Below, in pieces: positions 1 through 8,244 of a DNA stretch of 64,000 nt (its first letter is position 1; each line of letters starts with the position of its first letter). Source of the stretch: Streptomyces sp. NBC_01481 (GTDB taxonomy: Bacteria; Actinomycetota; Actinomycetes; Streptomycetales; Streptomycetaceae); the NCBI RefSeq assembly GCF_026339995.1, contig NZ_JAPEPT010000003.1, positions 248,001 to 312,000 on the forward strand. Reading direction: 5' to 3'. The notes below the pieces were generated by a model, which searched no databases, was not told where the DNA came from, and was given only the letters and a program-made list of their open reading frames with translations. A program made the translations under genes and the position numbers.

Positions 1-1147
1 GGGGCCGCTTCAGTACGCCGCCGAGCACCCGGCTCCACACCCGGCTCCCGCCGTCCGGACCGTTTACGCCGCGCTTCGCACGGTTGAGGAAGGGGATGCG
101 CCCCTTTTCCACCCGATCGCCGAGGAGCGAGAGCAGCGCAGGCAGCACCGTCACCGAGCCGACCATGGCCACGGCCACCACGATCAGCGAGGCGAGGCCC
201 ATCGACTTGAACTCGCCGATCCCGGTGAAGAGCATGCCCGCCATCGCCACACACACCGTCACACCGGAGACGACGACGGCCCGTCCGCTGGTCGCGGCGG
301 CGATCATGATCGCCGTGCGGCCGTCGCGGCCCGCCTCGCGCTCCTCGCGTTCACGCCGCAGATAGAACAAGCAGTAGTCGACACCGACCGCCAGACCCAC
401 CAGCAGCATCACGGAGCTGGCGGAGTCGCCCATCGGCATCAGATGACTCGCGAGGCCCATCAGACCCATCGTCGCCATGATGGCGGTGATGGCGAGCAGT
501 ACCGGCAGCAGCGCTGCCACAAGCGCGCCGAAGGCGACCAGCAGAATGCCGAGCGCGATCGGCACCGCCAGGAGCTCCGCCTGCTGGAAGTCGTCACCGA
601 AGGCGTCGTCGAAGGTCTTGTTCATGCTGGCGCCGCCGATCTCCTCGATCCGCAGCTCCTTGTGCTCCTCCTGGACCTTGGCGACGGCGTTCAGGACGGG
701 CTCTATCCGCTCACCCGCCGTCTCGGGGTCTCCGCGCACATCGAACTGGACGAGCGCACTGCGTCCGTCCCTGGAAATGCTCTTGGTGTCGTACGGAGAC
801 TTCACGCCGGTCACTTCACCGGTGCCGCCGACGGCCTTGATGACGGCGTCGACGGCTTGGCGGAACTCCGCGTCGGTCGCCTTCGCCGTTCCGTTGCGCG
901 CCTGGACGAGCACGGACTCGCCGGCCGGCTCCTCGATGCCCGCCTCTTCCGTGATCCGTGCCGCCTGGGTGGTCTCACCCTTCAGCTGATCGCTCTCCTT
1001 GAGCTCCACCTGGCCCGCGGCCGATCCGGCCACCATGGCGAGCAGGACGAACAGTACCCAGATCCCCACGGCGGCCCAGCGGTGCTGAGCGCTCCAGCCG
1101 CCCGCCCGCGCGGCGACTCCGCGCGGACCCCCTCCTGCGTTTGCCAT
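1..1147 (-). CDS. MMPL/RND family transporter, N-terminal part (3' end outside window)
   Basis: About 382 N-terminal codons are visible and the gene runs off the left edge. It reads as an MMPL-type lipid or drug exporter: a first membrane segment at about residues 25-45, a large extracellular loop, then a run of membrane helices from about residue 195. Seen in this run are the family-typical segments ASSVMLLVGLAVGVDYCLF and the RRERE cytoplasmic loop. The ATG at 1147 has a purine-rich GAGGGGGCAG upstream. Substrate cannot be told from sequence. It is divergent from the subtilisin gene, across a gap holding a strong palindrome that could be its operator. Confidence 0.9.
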   Translation of the reverse strand, partial: MANAGGGPRGVAARAGGWSAQHRWAAVGIWVLFVLLAMVAGSAAGQVELKESDQLKGETTQAARITEEAGIEEPAGESVLVQARNGTAKATDAEFRQAVDAVIKAVGGTGEVTGVKSPYDTKSISRDGRSALVQFDVRGDPETAGERIEPVLNAVAKVQEEHKELRIEEIGGASMNKTFDDAFGDDFQQAELLAVPIALGILLVAFGALVAALLPVLLAITAIMATMGLMGLASHLMPMGDSASSVMLLVGLAVGVDYCLFYLRREREEREAGRDGRTAIMIAAATSGRAVVVSGVTVCVAMAGMLFTGIGEFKSMGLASLIVVAVAMVGSVTVLPALLSLLGDRVEKGRIPFLNRAKRGVNGPDGGSRVWSRVLGGVLKRP

Positions 1148-1307
1148 GACAGCCCTGCCCCCTCACGCGTGACGTCGGCGCGGCGCCGTCGTCTTCGCTT
1201 CGAAACTAAGGGCGGAATCAAGCCTTCTCCTCCTGCTCGTCGGTGACCCCGCACGGTGTTCTCTCCTCCTTTCGGAGTGCTCGCGTCCCCGACAAGGAGG
1301 ATGGAAG

Positions 1308-1326
1308 CCCCTTACATGTAAAGGGG
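1308..1326. promoter_or_regulatory. Palindrome, candidate operator of the MMPL gene
   Basis: A perfect 10-bp palindrome TTACATGTAA (1312-1321) is flanked by CCCC on the left and, after one extra A, GGGG on the right. It lies 160 bp upstream of the MMPL start and 190 bp upstream of the protease start. TetR-type repressors next to MMPL exporters commonly bind such sites. No regulator gene is inside the window, so the assignment is inferred. The rest of the 1148-1517 gap also holds an 11-bp palindrome TGACTAAGTCA (1384-1394); nothing coding was seen there. Confidence 0.4.
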
Positions 1327-1517
1327 TTGGGGGCAAAGTCCGACTTGTACGGCGCTGGCCGATTCCTTATTACGAACCCTTGTTGACTAAGTCACAGCTG
1401 TATGAAGGTCTTGATCTGGGCGCGTCAATCGGTCAGGGTTTCGAGTCGGCCCCCGGAATTTTTTCGTCCGCGGGCCAATCCCCCCACAAAAACTGAATGA
1501 CGAGGAGTCCCCTCTTC

Positions 1518-2717
1518 ATGGCAACTCACAAGCGCGCGAGCCGGATCAAGCTCACCGCCGCCATAACTGCCGTGGCCGCCGCAGCCGGAGTGACCGTATT
1601 CGGCACGTCCTTCGCGGGAGCCGCAACTCCCGCCGAGGGCACCGTCTACGGCGCGAACGCCGAAGGCGCCGTCGCCGGCAGCTACATCGTGATGCTGGAC
1701 AAGAAGGCCGACAAGCAGGACCTGGCCAAGGAGTACGGCGGCAAGCTGCAGCGCAACTACAGCTCCGCCATCAACGGCTTCTCCGCCAGCGGCCTTTCGG
1801 AGACCGAGGCCAAGCGCCTCGCCGCCGACCCGGCCGTCGCCAAGGTCGTCCAGAACAAGAAGTTCTCGATCAACGCGACCCAGGACAACCCGCCGTCCTG
1901 GGGCCTGGACCGCATCGACCAGGCCGACACCGCCGGCGACAAGAAGTACACCTACCCGGACAGCGCCGGTGAAGGTGTGACGGCGTACGTCATCGACACC
2001 GGAGTCCGCATCTCGCACAAGGACTTCGGCGGCCGCGCCGCGCACGGCTTCGACGCCGTCGACAACGACGACTCCGCCGACGACGGCAACGGCCACGGCA
2101 CCCACGTCGCCGGCACCATCGCCGGTACGGCCCACGGCGTCGCCAAGAAGGCGAAGGTCGTCGCCGTCCGCGTACTCGACGACAACGGCTCCGGCACCAC
2201 CGAGCAGGTCGTCGCGGGCATCGACTGGGTCACCAAGAACCACCAGGGCCCGTCCGTCGCCAACATGAGCCTCGGCGGCGGCGTCGACGAGGCGCTCGAC
2301 GAGGCCGTCCGCAAGGCGATCGCCTCCGGCGTCACCTTCGCGGTCGCGGCGGGCAACGAGTCCTCGGACGCGAGCCAGGGCTCCCCGGCGCGTGTCAAGG
2401 AGGCCATCACCGTCGCCTCCTCCACCAAGGAGGACGCGCAGTCGGAGTTCTCCAACTTCGGTGAGATCGTGGACATCTACGCCCCGGGCTCGGACATCAC
2501 CTCGGCGTGGAACGACAGCGACGAGGGCACCAAGACCATCTCCGGCACCTCCATGGCGACCCCGCACGTCGTCGGCGCCGCGGCGGTCTACCTCGGCGCC
2601 CACCAGGACGCGACCCCGGAGCAGGTGGCCAAGGCGCTGACCGACGGTGCCACGGCCGACAAGATCACCAACCCCAGCGCGGGCACGCCCAACAAGCTGC
2701 TGAAGGTCGTCGAGTAA
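1518..2717 (+). CDS. Secreted S8 family serine peptidase (subtilisin-like)
   Basis: A 399-residue preproprotein. Residues 1-35 form a Sec-type signal peptide (KR-rich start, Ala/Val core, AGA-AT cleavage region). An inhibitor I9 propeptide follows at about 52-118 (SYIVML start). The peptidase domain carries the triad Asp160 (VIDTG), His193 (GHGTHVAG) and Ser345 (SGTSMATPH), with oxyanion Asn280 (AAGN). The ATG at 1518 is chosen over one at 1497 because GAGGAG lies 10 nt upstream and it yields a clean signal peptide. It is an extracellular endopeptidase, self-activated by propeptide removal. It appears monocistronic. Confidence 0.95.
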   Translation: MATHKRASRIKLTAAITAVAAAAGVTVFGTSFAGAATPAEGTVYGANAEGAVAGSYIVMLDKKADKQDLAKEYGGKLQRNYSSAINGFSASGLSETEAKRLAADPAVAKVVQNKKFSINATQDNPPSWGLDRIDQADTAGDKKYTYPDSAGEGVTAYVIDTGVRISHKDFGGRAAHGFDAVDNDDSADDGNGHGTHVAGTIAGTAHGVAKKAKVVAVRVLDDNGSGTTEQVVAGIDWVTKNHQGPSVANMSLGGGVDEALDEAVRKAIASGVTFAVAAGNESSDASQGSPARVKEAITVASSTKEDAQSEFSNFGEIVDIYAPGSDITSAWNDSDEGTKTISGTSMATPHVVGAAAVYLGAHQDATPEQVAKALTDGATADKITNPSAGTPNKLLKVVE

Positions 2718-2794
2718 CCGACGGACCGCGACGTTGAGCCGGCGGTCGCCGTGCCCTCCCCCACGGGGCGCGGCGGCCGCCTTATGGTGTGCCC

Positions 2795-3343
2795 ATGACC
2801 ACGAGGTATGCGGCACTCCTGCGCGGGATCAATGTGGGCGGGCATAAAAGGGTCCCGATGGCCGAACTCCGTGAACTGCTCACGGAACTGGGCCACGGAG
2901 ACGTCGCCACGTATCTGCAGAGCGGCAACGCCGTCTTCAGCAGCGCGTCGCAGGACGAGCAGGCGCTCGCCACCGCGCTGGAGCGTGCCATCCACCAGCG
3001 CTTCGGCTTCGGCGTCGACTGCCTGGTGCGCAGCGGCCCGTATCTGCAGGCCGTGGCCGACGACTGCCCCTTCCCGGCCGATGAGCTGGAGGGCAAGCAG
3101 CTGCACGTCACCTACTTCTCGGAGCCCGTCGGACCCGAGCGGCTCGCGTCGATCGACACGGCGGCATTCTTGCCGGAGGAGTTCCGGCTCGGCGACCGGG
3201 CGCTGTATCTGTACGCGCCCAACGGCCTCGGCCGCTCCAAACTGGCCGAAGCGCTCGGCAAACCCAGCCTGTTCAAGGGCATCATCTCCACCAGCCGTAA
3301 CTGGAACACCGTCGTCAAACTGGCGGAGCTGACCCGTGACTGA
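2795..3343 (+). CDS. DUF1697 family protein
   Basis: 182 residues beginning TTRYAALLRGINVGGHKRV, the conserved opening of DUF1697 proteins (compact cytosolic alpha/beta proteins of unknown function). The whole length matches the family: LRELLTELGH, YLQSGNAVF and the closing TSRNWNTVVKL segment are all present. A GTG two codons upstream (2789) is an alternative start. The 3' end overlaps the next gene by 8 nt, suggesting translational coupling. Function unknown. Confidence 0.88.
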   Translation: MTTRYAALLRGINVGGHKRVPMAELRELLTELGHGDVATYLQSGNAVFSSASQDEQALATALERAIHQRFGFGVDCLVRSGPYLQAVADDCPFPADELEGKQLHVTYFSEPVGPERLASIDTAAFLPEEFRLGDRALYLYAPNGLGRSKLAEALGKPSLFKGIISTSRNWNTVVKLAELTRD

Positions 3344-3704
3344 CCCGATGGAGGCGGTGAACGCCGCCATGGAGGCGGAGTTCCGCCTGCTCGACCCGGC
3401 CGTACGTCTCTCGCCGACGCGGATGGCCGAGCTGCTTCACCCGGACTACCGGGGTTGCGGCACCTCGGGCCGTATCCGGGACCGGGACGCGATCATCGAG
3501 GCTCTCGCCTCGCGGGACGTGTCCGCGCAGCGGCCGGTCACCGCCTCACGGATGCAGGGCACCCAGCTCGCCCCCGACGTGGTGCATCTGACTTTCGACA
3601 CCGAGACGGGAGCGCATCGCGCCCACCGCAGCTCGCTGTGGCGGCTGACCGACGAGGGCTGGCTGCTCTACTTCCACCAGGGCACGCGCTGCGGCGGCGA
3701 GTAG
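3336..3704 (+). CDS. SnoaL/NTF2-like (DUF4440-type) protein
   Basis: A 122-residue protein with the alpha+beta cone layout of the NTF2-like superfamily. It has an N-terminal helix (EAVNAAMEAEFRLLDPAVR), a LLHPDYRGCGTSGR turn and terminal strands ending WRLTDEGWLLYFHQGTRC. The GTG start lies inside the last codons of the DUF1697 gene (8-nt overlap). Members often act as small-molecule isomerases or stress proteins; no catalytic residue is diagnostic here. Probably co-transcribed with the preceding gene. Confidence 0.8.
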   Translation: MTDPMEAVNAAMEAEFRLLDPAVRLSPTRMAELLHPDYRGCGTSGRIRDRDAIIEALASRDVSAQRPVTASRMQGTQLAPDVVHLTFDTETGAHRAHRSSLWRLTDEGWLLYFHQGTRCGGE

Positions 3705-3775
3705 ACGAAATGGCCCAGCGAATCACGCGCAGAGTGGCCCGTTGTCCGGGGCCATTCCTTGCTTACGCTGAGGTC

Positions 3776-4405
3776 ATGAACGCCACGAGCACCGAGGCAA
3801 CCAAGACCGTCGTCGACTTCTGGTTCGACCCCGCCTGCCCCTTCGCCTGGATCACCTCCCGGTGGATCCTCGAGGTCGAGAAGGAACGGGACATCGAGCT
3901 GCGCTTCCGGCCGATGAGTCTGTATCTCCACAATCAGGGTAATGAACTGCCCCAGTGGTACCGCGAGTTGGTCGACAAGTCGATCGGTCCGGTACGGGTC
4001 GCGATAGCCGCGGCCGAGCAGCACGGTGACGGAGTACTGCGCCCGCTCTACACCGCCTACGGCACCCGTATCCACGAGCAGGACAACAAGGACTTCGACA
4101 AGGTCGTCGTCGAGTCGCTGGCCGAGCTCGGCCTGCCGGCGACGCTCGCCGACGCCGCGTATGACGAGACGTACGACGATGCCGTACGCCGCAGCCATGA
4201 CGCGGGCAGGGACCCCGCCGTCGAGGCCTATGTCGGCACGCCCACCATCCATGTCGACGGCACGGTCTGGTTCGGGCCCGTCCTCAACTCCATCCCGCGC
4301 GGCGAGGAGGCGGCCCGGCTCTTCGACAGCTTCAGGGTGATCGCCGGGTACCCGGACTTCTTCGAGCTGAAGCGCACCCGCACCGGGAGCCTGAACTTCG
4401 ACTGA
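3776..4405 (+). CDS. DsbA-family thioredoxin-fold oxidoreductase (mycothiol nitroreductase-like)
   Basis: 209 residues with a DSBA-like thioredoxin fold. The segment VDFWFDPACPFAWITSRW near residue 20 matches actinobacterial mycothiol-dependent nitroreductases of the Rv2466c type, and the C-terminal cis-Pro region is GTPTIHVDG. The active-site motif is CPFA: the second Cys of a CxxC is absent, so a monothiol mechanism, probably with mycothiol, is likely. Cytosolic, no signal peptide. The ATG at 3776 starts the conserved region; the frame is open further upstream but overlaps the preceding gene. Confidence 0.82.
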   Translation: MNATSTEATKTVVDFWFDPACPFAWITSRWILEVEKERDIELRFRPMSLYLHNQGNELPQWYRELVDKSIGPVRVAIAAAEQHGDGVLRPLYTAYGTRIHEQDNKDFDKVVVESLAELGLPATLADAAYDETYDDAVRRSHDAGRDPAVEAYVGTPTIHVDGTVWFGPVLNSIPRGEEAARLFDSFRVIAGYPDFFELKRTRTGSLNFD

Positions 4406-4479
4406 CGGCGGTGCCGCGTTCCTTCAGGTGTCGCGTTCCTTCAAGACCGGCCGGAAGCGGCGGGCATAGCTTCGCCGGC

Positions 4480-5052
4480 ATGAACAGCATCCACACGCAC
4501 CTCACCACCTGTGCCGCCGAATCTGCCCGCGTCGCCCGCCTGGTCACCGCCGAGCAGCTGTCGGCCCCGTCCGTATGCGAGGACTGGGAGGTCCGGGAGC
4601 TCGTCAATCACCTCGTTCTGTACACCTCCCACGGCCTGGAGCACCGCGCCCTGCGCCGGCAGCTCCCCGAGGGGCTCACCAAGCGCGACTTCACGGCGTC
4701 CGACGACTGGGCCGAGCAGTACGCGGCCCAGCTGGACCGTGCTCTCGCCGCCTGGTCCGATCCGGCGGTCTGGGAAGGCGATGTGGACCTCGGCTTCATG
4801 ACGATGCCCGCCCCCGAGATCGCCTCGCTCCTCGTCAAGGAGCTCGCGGTCCACGGCTGGGACCTGGCCCGCTCCATCGGCCAGGATTTCGAGATCCCGG
4901 ACGAGGCGGGCCAGTTCGTGCTCGGGGTGGTCGAGGAGCACGCCGAGGTCTACCGCCAGTACGACGGCTTCGCCGAGCCGGTCCGCGTGGGGGACGATGC
5001 CTCCGCCTTCCAGCGGGCGCTGGCGACGAGCGGGCGCGACCCGCGGGCCTGA
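4480..5052 (+). CDS. TIGR03086-type metal-binding protein (maleylpyruvate isomerase/DinB superfamily)
   Basis: 190 residues with the four-helix DinB-like fold. It has the N-terminal TAEQLSAPSVCEDWEVRELVNHL box (metal-binding His in VNHL) and a later ELAVHGWDLARSIG box, which supplies a second His. This is the typical layout of actinobacterial TIGR03086 proteins, often linked to mycothiol-dependent chemistry. The ATG at 4480 is chosen because earlier in-frame codons lack family similarity. It is a standalone gene after the thioredoxin-fold gene; a link through mycothiol is inference. Confidence 0.83.
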   Translation: MNSIHTHLTTCAAESARVARLVTAEQLSAPSVCEDWEVRELVNHLVLYTSHGLEHRALRRQLPEGLTKRDFTASDDWAEQYAAQLDRALAAWSDPAVWEGDVDLGFMTMPAPEIASLLVKELAVHGWDLARSIGQDFEIPDEAGQFVLGVVEEHAEVYRQYDGFAEPVRVGDDASAFQRALATSGRDPRA

Positions 5053-5137
5053 AGGTGGCCGCGCCTGCCGTCACGCCGGACGGGCGGGCGGGGCATCGTG
5101 TGCAGTCCCTCACACGACGGCGGTCGCATGGTGTCTT

Positions 5138-5239
5138 ATGTCCCGTTATGGGAAGGAAGTGACTTCAGTGGGTCGACGGTCCGTTTCGTGCGGTGACGGC
5201 CCCTTTGAGCTGACGCTTCCTCGGTTCGAAGGCCCTTGA
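5138..5239 (+). CDS. Possible 33-codon small ORF
   Basis: An ATG at 5138 opens a 33-codon frame with a GTG alternative at 5168 or 5174 after GGAAGGAAG. The product ends in GPFELTLPRFEGP. It fills the gap ahead of the next small gene. No family is recognised and codon evidence is weak, so this may be chance. The remainder of 5053-5284 shows no other feature. Confidence 0.2.
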   Translation: MSRYGKEVTSVGRRSVSCGDGPFELTLPRFEGP

Positions 5240-5284
5240 TAGACACGACGGGTTCGGCCACCGACCCGGCGAGAGAAGCACCGC

Positions 5285-5536
5285 ATGATCCACGACCAGA
5301 CTCCGGATCACCATGAGTTCGAGATCGACCTGACCGTCGACGAGGCCAGGCGGCGCGCCGCGGTGCTCGAGGCCGTCGGAGACGACTGGGACCCGGTGGC
5401 CGTGCTGGAGGGTGAGCAGGAGGCGTACCGCCTGCTGTACTCGAACCTGGACCCGCAGCAGCAGGAGACCTACGACCGGCTCGTGTCGGCCGGCGTCCTT
5501 CCGGGACGGGAGGGCGGGGGCCATGCTGCCGCTTGA
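5285..5536 (+). CDS. Small hypothetical protein, 83 aa
   Basis: An acidic, helix-rich protein with LTVDEARRRAAVLEAVGDDW in the first half and LVSAGVLPGREGGGHAAA at the end. It looks like one of the short uncharacterised Streptomyces families; no catalytic or binding motif is seen. ATG start, preceded by GAGAGAAGCACCGC. It overlaps the next small gene by 14 nt, so the two are probably translated together. Confidence 0.7.
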   Translation: MIHDQTPDHHEFEIDLTVDEARRRAAVLEAVGDDWDPVAVLEGEQEAYRLLYSNLDPQQQETYDRLVSAGVLPGREGGGHAAA

Positions 5537-5759
5537 TCCGACGGCCGATGCCGGGCGCCGGGCCTGGGTGCCGTGCCCGGGATGCGCCGACCACCGGGAC
5601 TGCGCCGTCTGCCTGGCGGGGCGCACCTGCAGTGACCACTGGCGCTATCTGCTGTCCAACAAGGGCAGCCTGCTGAATCTGCAGTGCTCCAACTGCGCCC
5701 ATCTGTGGGCCCATGAGACCGGTTTCGGCGCCGGATCGCGCGGTGCGTGCCCGTCGTAG
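5523..5759 (+). CDS. Small Cys-rich, zinc-ribbon-like protein, 78 aa
   Basis: Contains a dense set of Cys and His: PCPGCADHRDCAVC, then CSDHW and a CSNCAHLWAHE pair. This suggests one or two structural zinc sites. The ATG at 5523 sits after GGGAGGGCGGGGGCC, inside the end of the preceding gene. No enzyme signature; possibly a nucleic-acid- or protein-binding ribbon. It is convergent with the chelatase gene, leaving only 19 nt between stops. Confidence 0.65.
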   Translation: MLPLDPTADAGRRAWVPCPGCADHRDCAVCLAGRTCSDHWRYLLSNKGSLLNLQCSNCAHLWAHETGFGAGSRGACPS

Positions 5760-5778
5760 CGCTCGTACGGCGGCGTGA

Positions 5779-6522
5779 TCACCCCGTAAAGGCGAGCGCG
5801 GCGCGGGCAGGCGTCCGCGCCTGCTCGTAACGCCGGAAAAGCAGCTCCGCCAGCTCCGGGGCCGGCCCCAGGACATCGGCGAGCACGTCCGCCTCCCGCG
5901 CACCTGCGGCGATGCGGTCCGGGAGGCGGCCCGGGGCGATGACATACGGCGCCACCGCCACGCGCTCGCAGCCCTCGTCGCGCAGCGCCCGCACCGCGTC
6001 CTCGGTACGGGGAAGAGATGCGGAGGCGAACGCAGGCCGCACGGCGCACCAACCGGTGTGCCGCAGCTCCCGCGCTACATCTGCGATCACTGCGATCGCC
6101 TCCGGGTCTGTGGAGCCCGCCGAGGCCAGTACCAGGCCCGTCGAGCGCTTGTGGGACGCGTCGAGCCCGGCCTCGTACAGCCGCCGTTCGAGGGCGGACA
6201 GCAGCAGGGGGGACGGGCCGAGAACATCGGCCTGGTGGATGCGCAGGCGCGGCGGGGCCTTGCGCAGTACGGCGGGGATGTCGGCCTTCGCGTGGAAGGC
6301 GCGGGTCAGCAGCAGCGGCAGCGCCACCACGTCCGATGCGCCCTCGGTCGCAAGACGCTCCAGCACCCTCGGTACGGACGGCGCGTTGAAGTCCAGGAAG
6401 CCCGTCTCCACGCGCAGCCCCGGCCGCAGCGACCGGGCACGCTCCACCAGGGCATGCACGGTCGCGGCGTGCCGCGGATCGCGGCTGCCGTGGGCGATGA
6501 CGAGGAGGATGGGCCGTGGCAT
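5779..6522 (-). CDS. Sirohydrochlorin chelatase (CbiX/SirB family)
   Basis: 247 residues. It opens RPILLVIAHGSRDPRHA, the CbiX signature with the metal-site His, and carries a second-half repeat (LVLASAGSTDPEA). Two CbiX-like halves indicate the long form. It would insert ferrous iron into sirohydrochlorin to make siroheme. As the last gene of the sulfur operon it fits supply of cofactor to the siroheme sulfite reductase encoded upstream. Its start lies 9 nt after the permease stop. Cobalt insertion for B12 is the alternative, but context favours iron. Confidence 0.88.
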   Translation of the reverse strand: MPRPILLVIAHGSRDPRHAATVHALVERARSLRPGLRVETGFLDFNAPSVPRVLERLATEGASDVVALPLLLTRAFHAKADIPAVLRKAPPRLRIHQADVLGPSPLLLSALERRLYEAGLDASHKRSTGLVLASAGSTDPEAIAVIADVARELRHTGWCAVRPAFASASLPRTEDAVRALRDEGCERVAVAPYVIAPGRLPDRIAAGAREADVLADVLGPAPELAELLFRRYEQARTPARAALAFTG

Positions 6523-6530
6523 GAGGTGGC

Positions 6531-7421
6531 TCAGTTCTTGACGAGGAGACCGCGGCTGCGCAGCACCCACCGCTCCAGCGGGCTGAAGATCAGCAGGTCG
6601 ATGGCGATACCGACGATCAGGATGAGCAGGATGGCGAGGAAGACGCCCGGCATGTCGGAGTTGTTGCGGCCGTTCTCGAGCAACTGCCCGAGCCCCAGGC
6701 CGAGATCGGGGGAGGAGGCAATGATCTCCGCCGCCATCAGCGAGCGCCAGGAGAAGGCCCAGCCCTGCTTCAGGCCCGCGAGATAGCCGGGCAGTGCCGC
6801 AGGCATCACGATGTGCCAGGTGCCCTTGAGCCCGGTCGCGCCAAGGGTGCGGCCGGCCCGCAGATAGAGCGGCGACACCTGGTCGACGCCCGACACCAGG
6901 CCGTTGGCGATCGAGGGCACGGCGCCCAGCAGGATCACCGCGTACATCATCGAGTTGTTCAGTCCGAGCCAGATGACGGCCGGCGGCACCCAGGCCACGG
7001 ACGGCAGGGACTGCAGACCCGACAGGATCGGACCGATCGCGGCCCGGACGAACTTCACCCGGGCGACCAGCAGTCCCAGCGGCGTACCGATGGCGAGCGC
7101 CAGCAGGAAGCCGAGCAGACCGCGCGAGACGCTGGTCCAGACGACCTCGAGCAGCGTGCCCTGGAGCCACATGTCGGACACGCTGTCCCACACCGCGGAC
7201 GGCGCCGGCAGGCTTCCCTCGTCGGTGACCTTGGTCGCCACCAGGACCTGCCAGACGACGAGGACCAGAGCGACGGCGGTCAGCGGCGGCAGGATCTTCT
7301 TGACCAGCACCTCGCGCACGGGCGTACGGCGTACCTGCACCGCGTCGAGTGCGTCGAGGCCGGCTTCGAGTCCGGCCAGATCGTCGGTCTTGCCGACGGC
7401 CTTGGTCTCAGTGCTGGCCAT
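6531..7421 (-). CDS. ABC transporter permease (sulfonate/taurine/nitrate type)
   Basis: 296 residues with a cytosolic N-terminal tail, a first helix near 50-75 and the BPD_transp_1 domain following. The EAA loop reads RTLGATGLKGTWHIVMPAALPG. C-terminal helix ILLILIVGIAIDLLIF is followed by a basic tail. Start ATG 7421 overlaps the ATPase gene by 14 nt. With the ATPase and lipoprotein it forms a complete importer of the SsuABC/TauABC class. Confidence 0.9.
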   Translation of the reverse strand: MASTETKAVGKTDDLAGLEAGLDALDAVQVRRTPVREVLVKKILPPLTAVALVLVVWQVLVATKVTDEGSLPAPSAVWDSVSDMWLQGTLLEVVWTSVSRGLLGFLLALAIGTPLGLLVARVKFVRAAIGPILSGLQSLPSVAWVPPAVIWLGLNNSMMYAVILLGAVPSIANGLVSGVDQVSPLYLRAGRTLGATGLKGTWHIVMPAALPGYLAGLKQGWAFSWRSLMAAEIIASSPDLGLGLGQLLENGRNNSDMPGVFLAILLILIVGIAIDLLIFSPLERWVLRSRGLLVKN

Positions 7422-8196
7422 GACGGCGGATCTCCCCACGCAGTTCTTCGGTGATCTCGACGGACAGTTCCGCCACGGCGGCGTCCTCGATACGGCGCGG
7501 CTGCTCGATGTCCACGGTCCACTCGCGGGCGATCCGGCCCGGGCGGGAGGACAGCAGGATCACACGCTGGGCCAGCCGCACCGCCTCACGGACGTTGTGC
7601 GTGACGAAGAGGACCGAGACGTTCGTCTCGCGCCAGATACGGGTCAGCTCGTCGTGCAGGACGTCCCGGGTGATGGCGTCCAGCGCCGCGAACGGCTCGT
7701 CCATCAGCAGCAGTTGGCTGTCCTGGGCCAGGGCCCGGGCCATGGCGACGCGCTGCCGCATACCGCCGGAGAGCTCGTGCACCCGCTTGCCGTACGCGCC
7801 CTGGAGCCGTACGAGCTCCAGCAGCCGCTGCGCCTCCGCGCGCCGCTCGGTCTTGGGGACACCGCGCAGCCGCAGCGCCAGTTCGATGTTCTTGCCCGCG
7901 GTCAGCCACGGGAACAGGGCGTGCTCCTGGAACATCAGGGCGGGCCGCCCGCCGGGGGTCGCGATGGACCCCGCGGTCGGACGGTCGAGCCCTGCCACCA
8001 GATTGAGCAGCGTCGACTTTCCGCACCCGGAGGCTCCCAGGAGGGTGACGAACTCGCCCGGAGCGACATCGAGGGTGATGTCGTCCAGGACGAGCTGCTG
8101 CCCGGACGGTCCGGCGAAGGACTTCGAGACATGGTCGAGACGGGCGGCGTGCTCGACCGTCACGCGGTCCTCGGCCTTGGCGATCGCTGTGGCCAT
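7408..8196 (-). CDS. ABC transporter ATP-binding protein (sulfonate/taurine type)
   Basis: 262 residues with Walker A GASGCGKST, Q-loop (FQEHALFPW), signature LSGGMRQRVAMARAL, Walker B LLLMDEP and H-loop (FVTHNVREA). The ATG at 8196 is preferred over a GTG at 8205 because AGGAGG is centred 8 nt upstream of the ATG. It energises the importer. It lies 48 nt after the lipoprotein stop and overlaps the permease start by 14 nt. Confidence 0.92.
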   Translation of the reverse strand: MATAIAKAEDRVTVEHAARLDHVSKSFAGPSGQQLVLDDITLDVAPGEFVTLLGASGCGKSTLLNLVAGLDRPTAGSIATPGGRPALMFQEHALFPWLTAGKNIELALRLRGVPKTERRAEAQRLLELVRLQGAYGKRVHELSGGMRQRVAMARALAQDSQLLLMDEPFAALDAITRDVLHDELTRIWRETNVSVLFVTHNVREAVRLAQRVILLSSRPGRIAREWTVDIEQPRRIEDAAVAELSVEITEELRGEIRRHGQH

Positions 8197-8244
8197 GGTC
8201 GTCACCTCCTGGGAAATCGGTCGGATGCGGGGTTGCCTGCAGGC

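Noticed and set aside
1425..2816. A 463-codon minus-strand frame opposite the subtilisin gene
   Set aside because: Val/Gly/Asp/Arg-rich antisense shadow; the plus-strand protein has a full catalytic triad.
3776..4405. Thioredoxin-fold gene considered as a secreted disulfide isomerase
   Set aside because: No signal peptide, and the CxxC is CPFA; a cytosolic mycothiol-linked enzyme is more likely.
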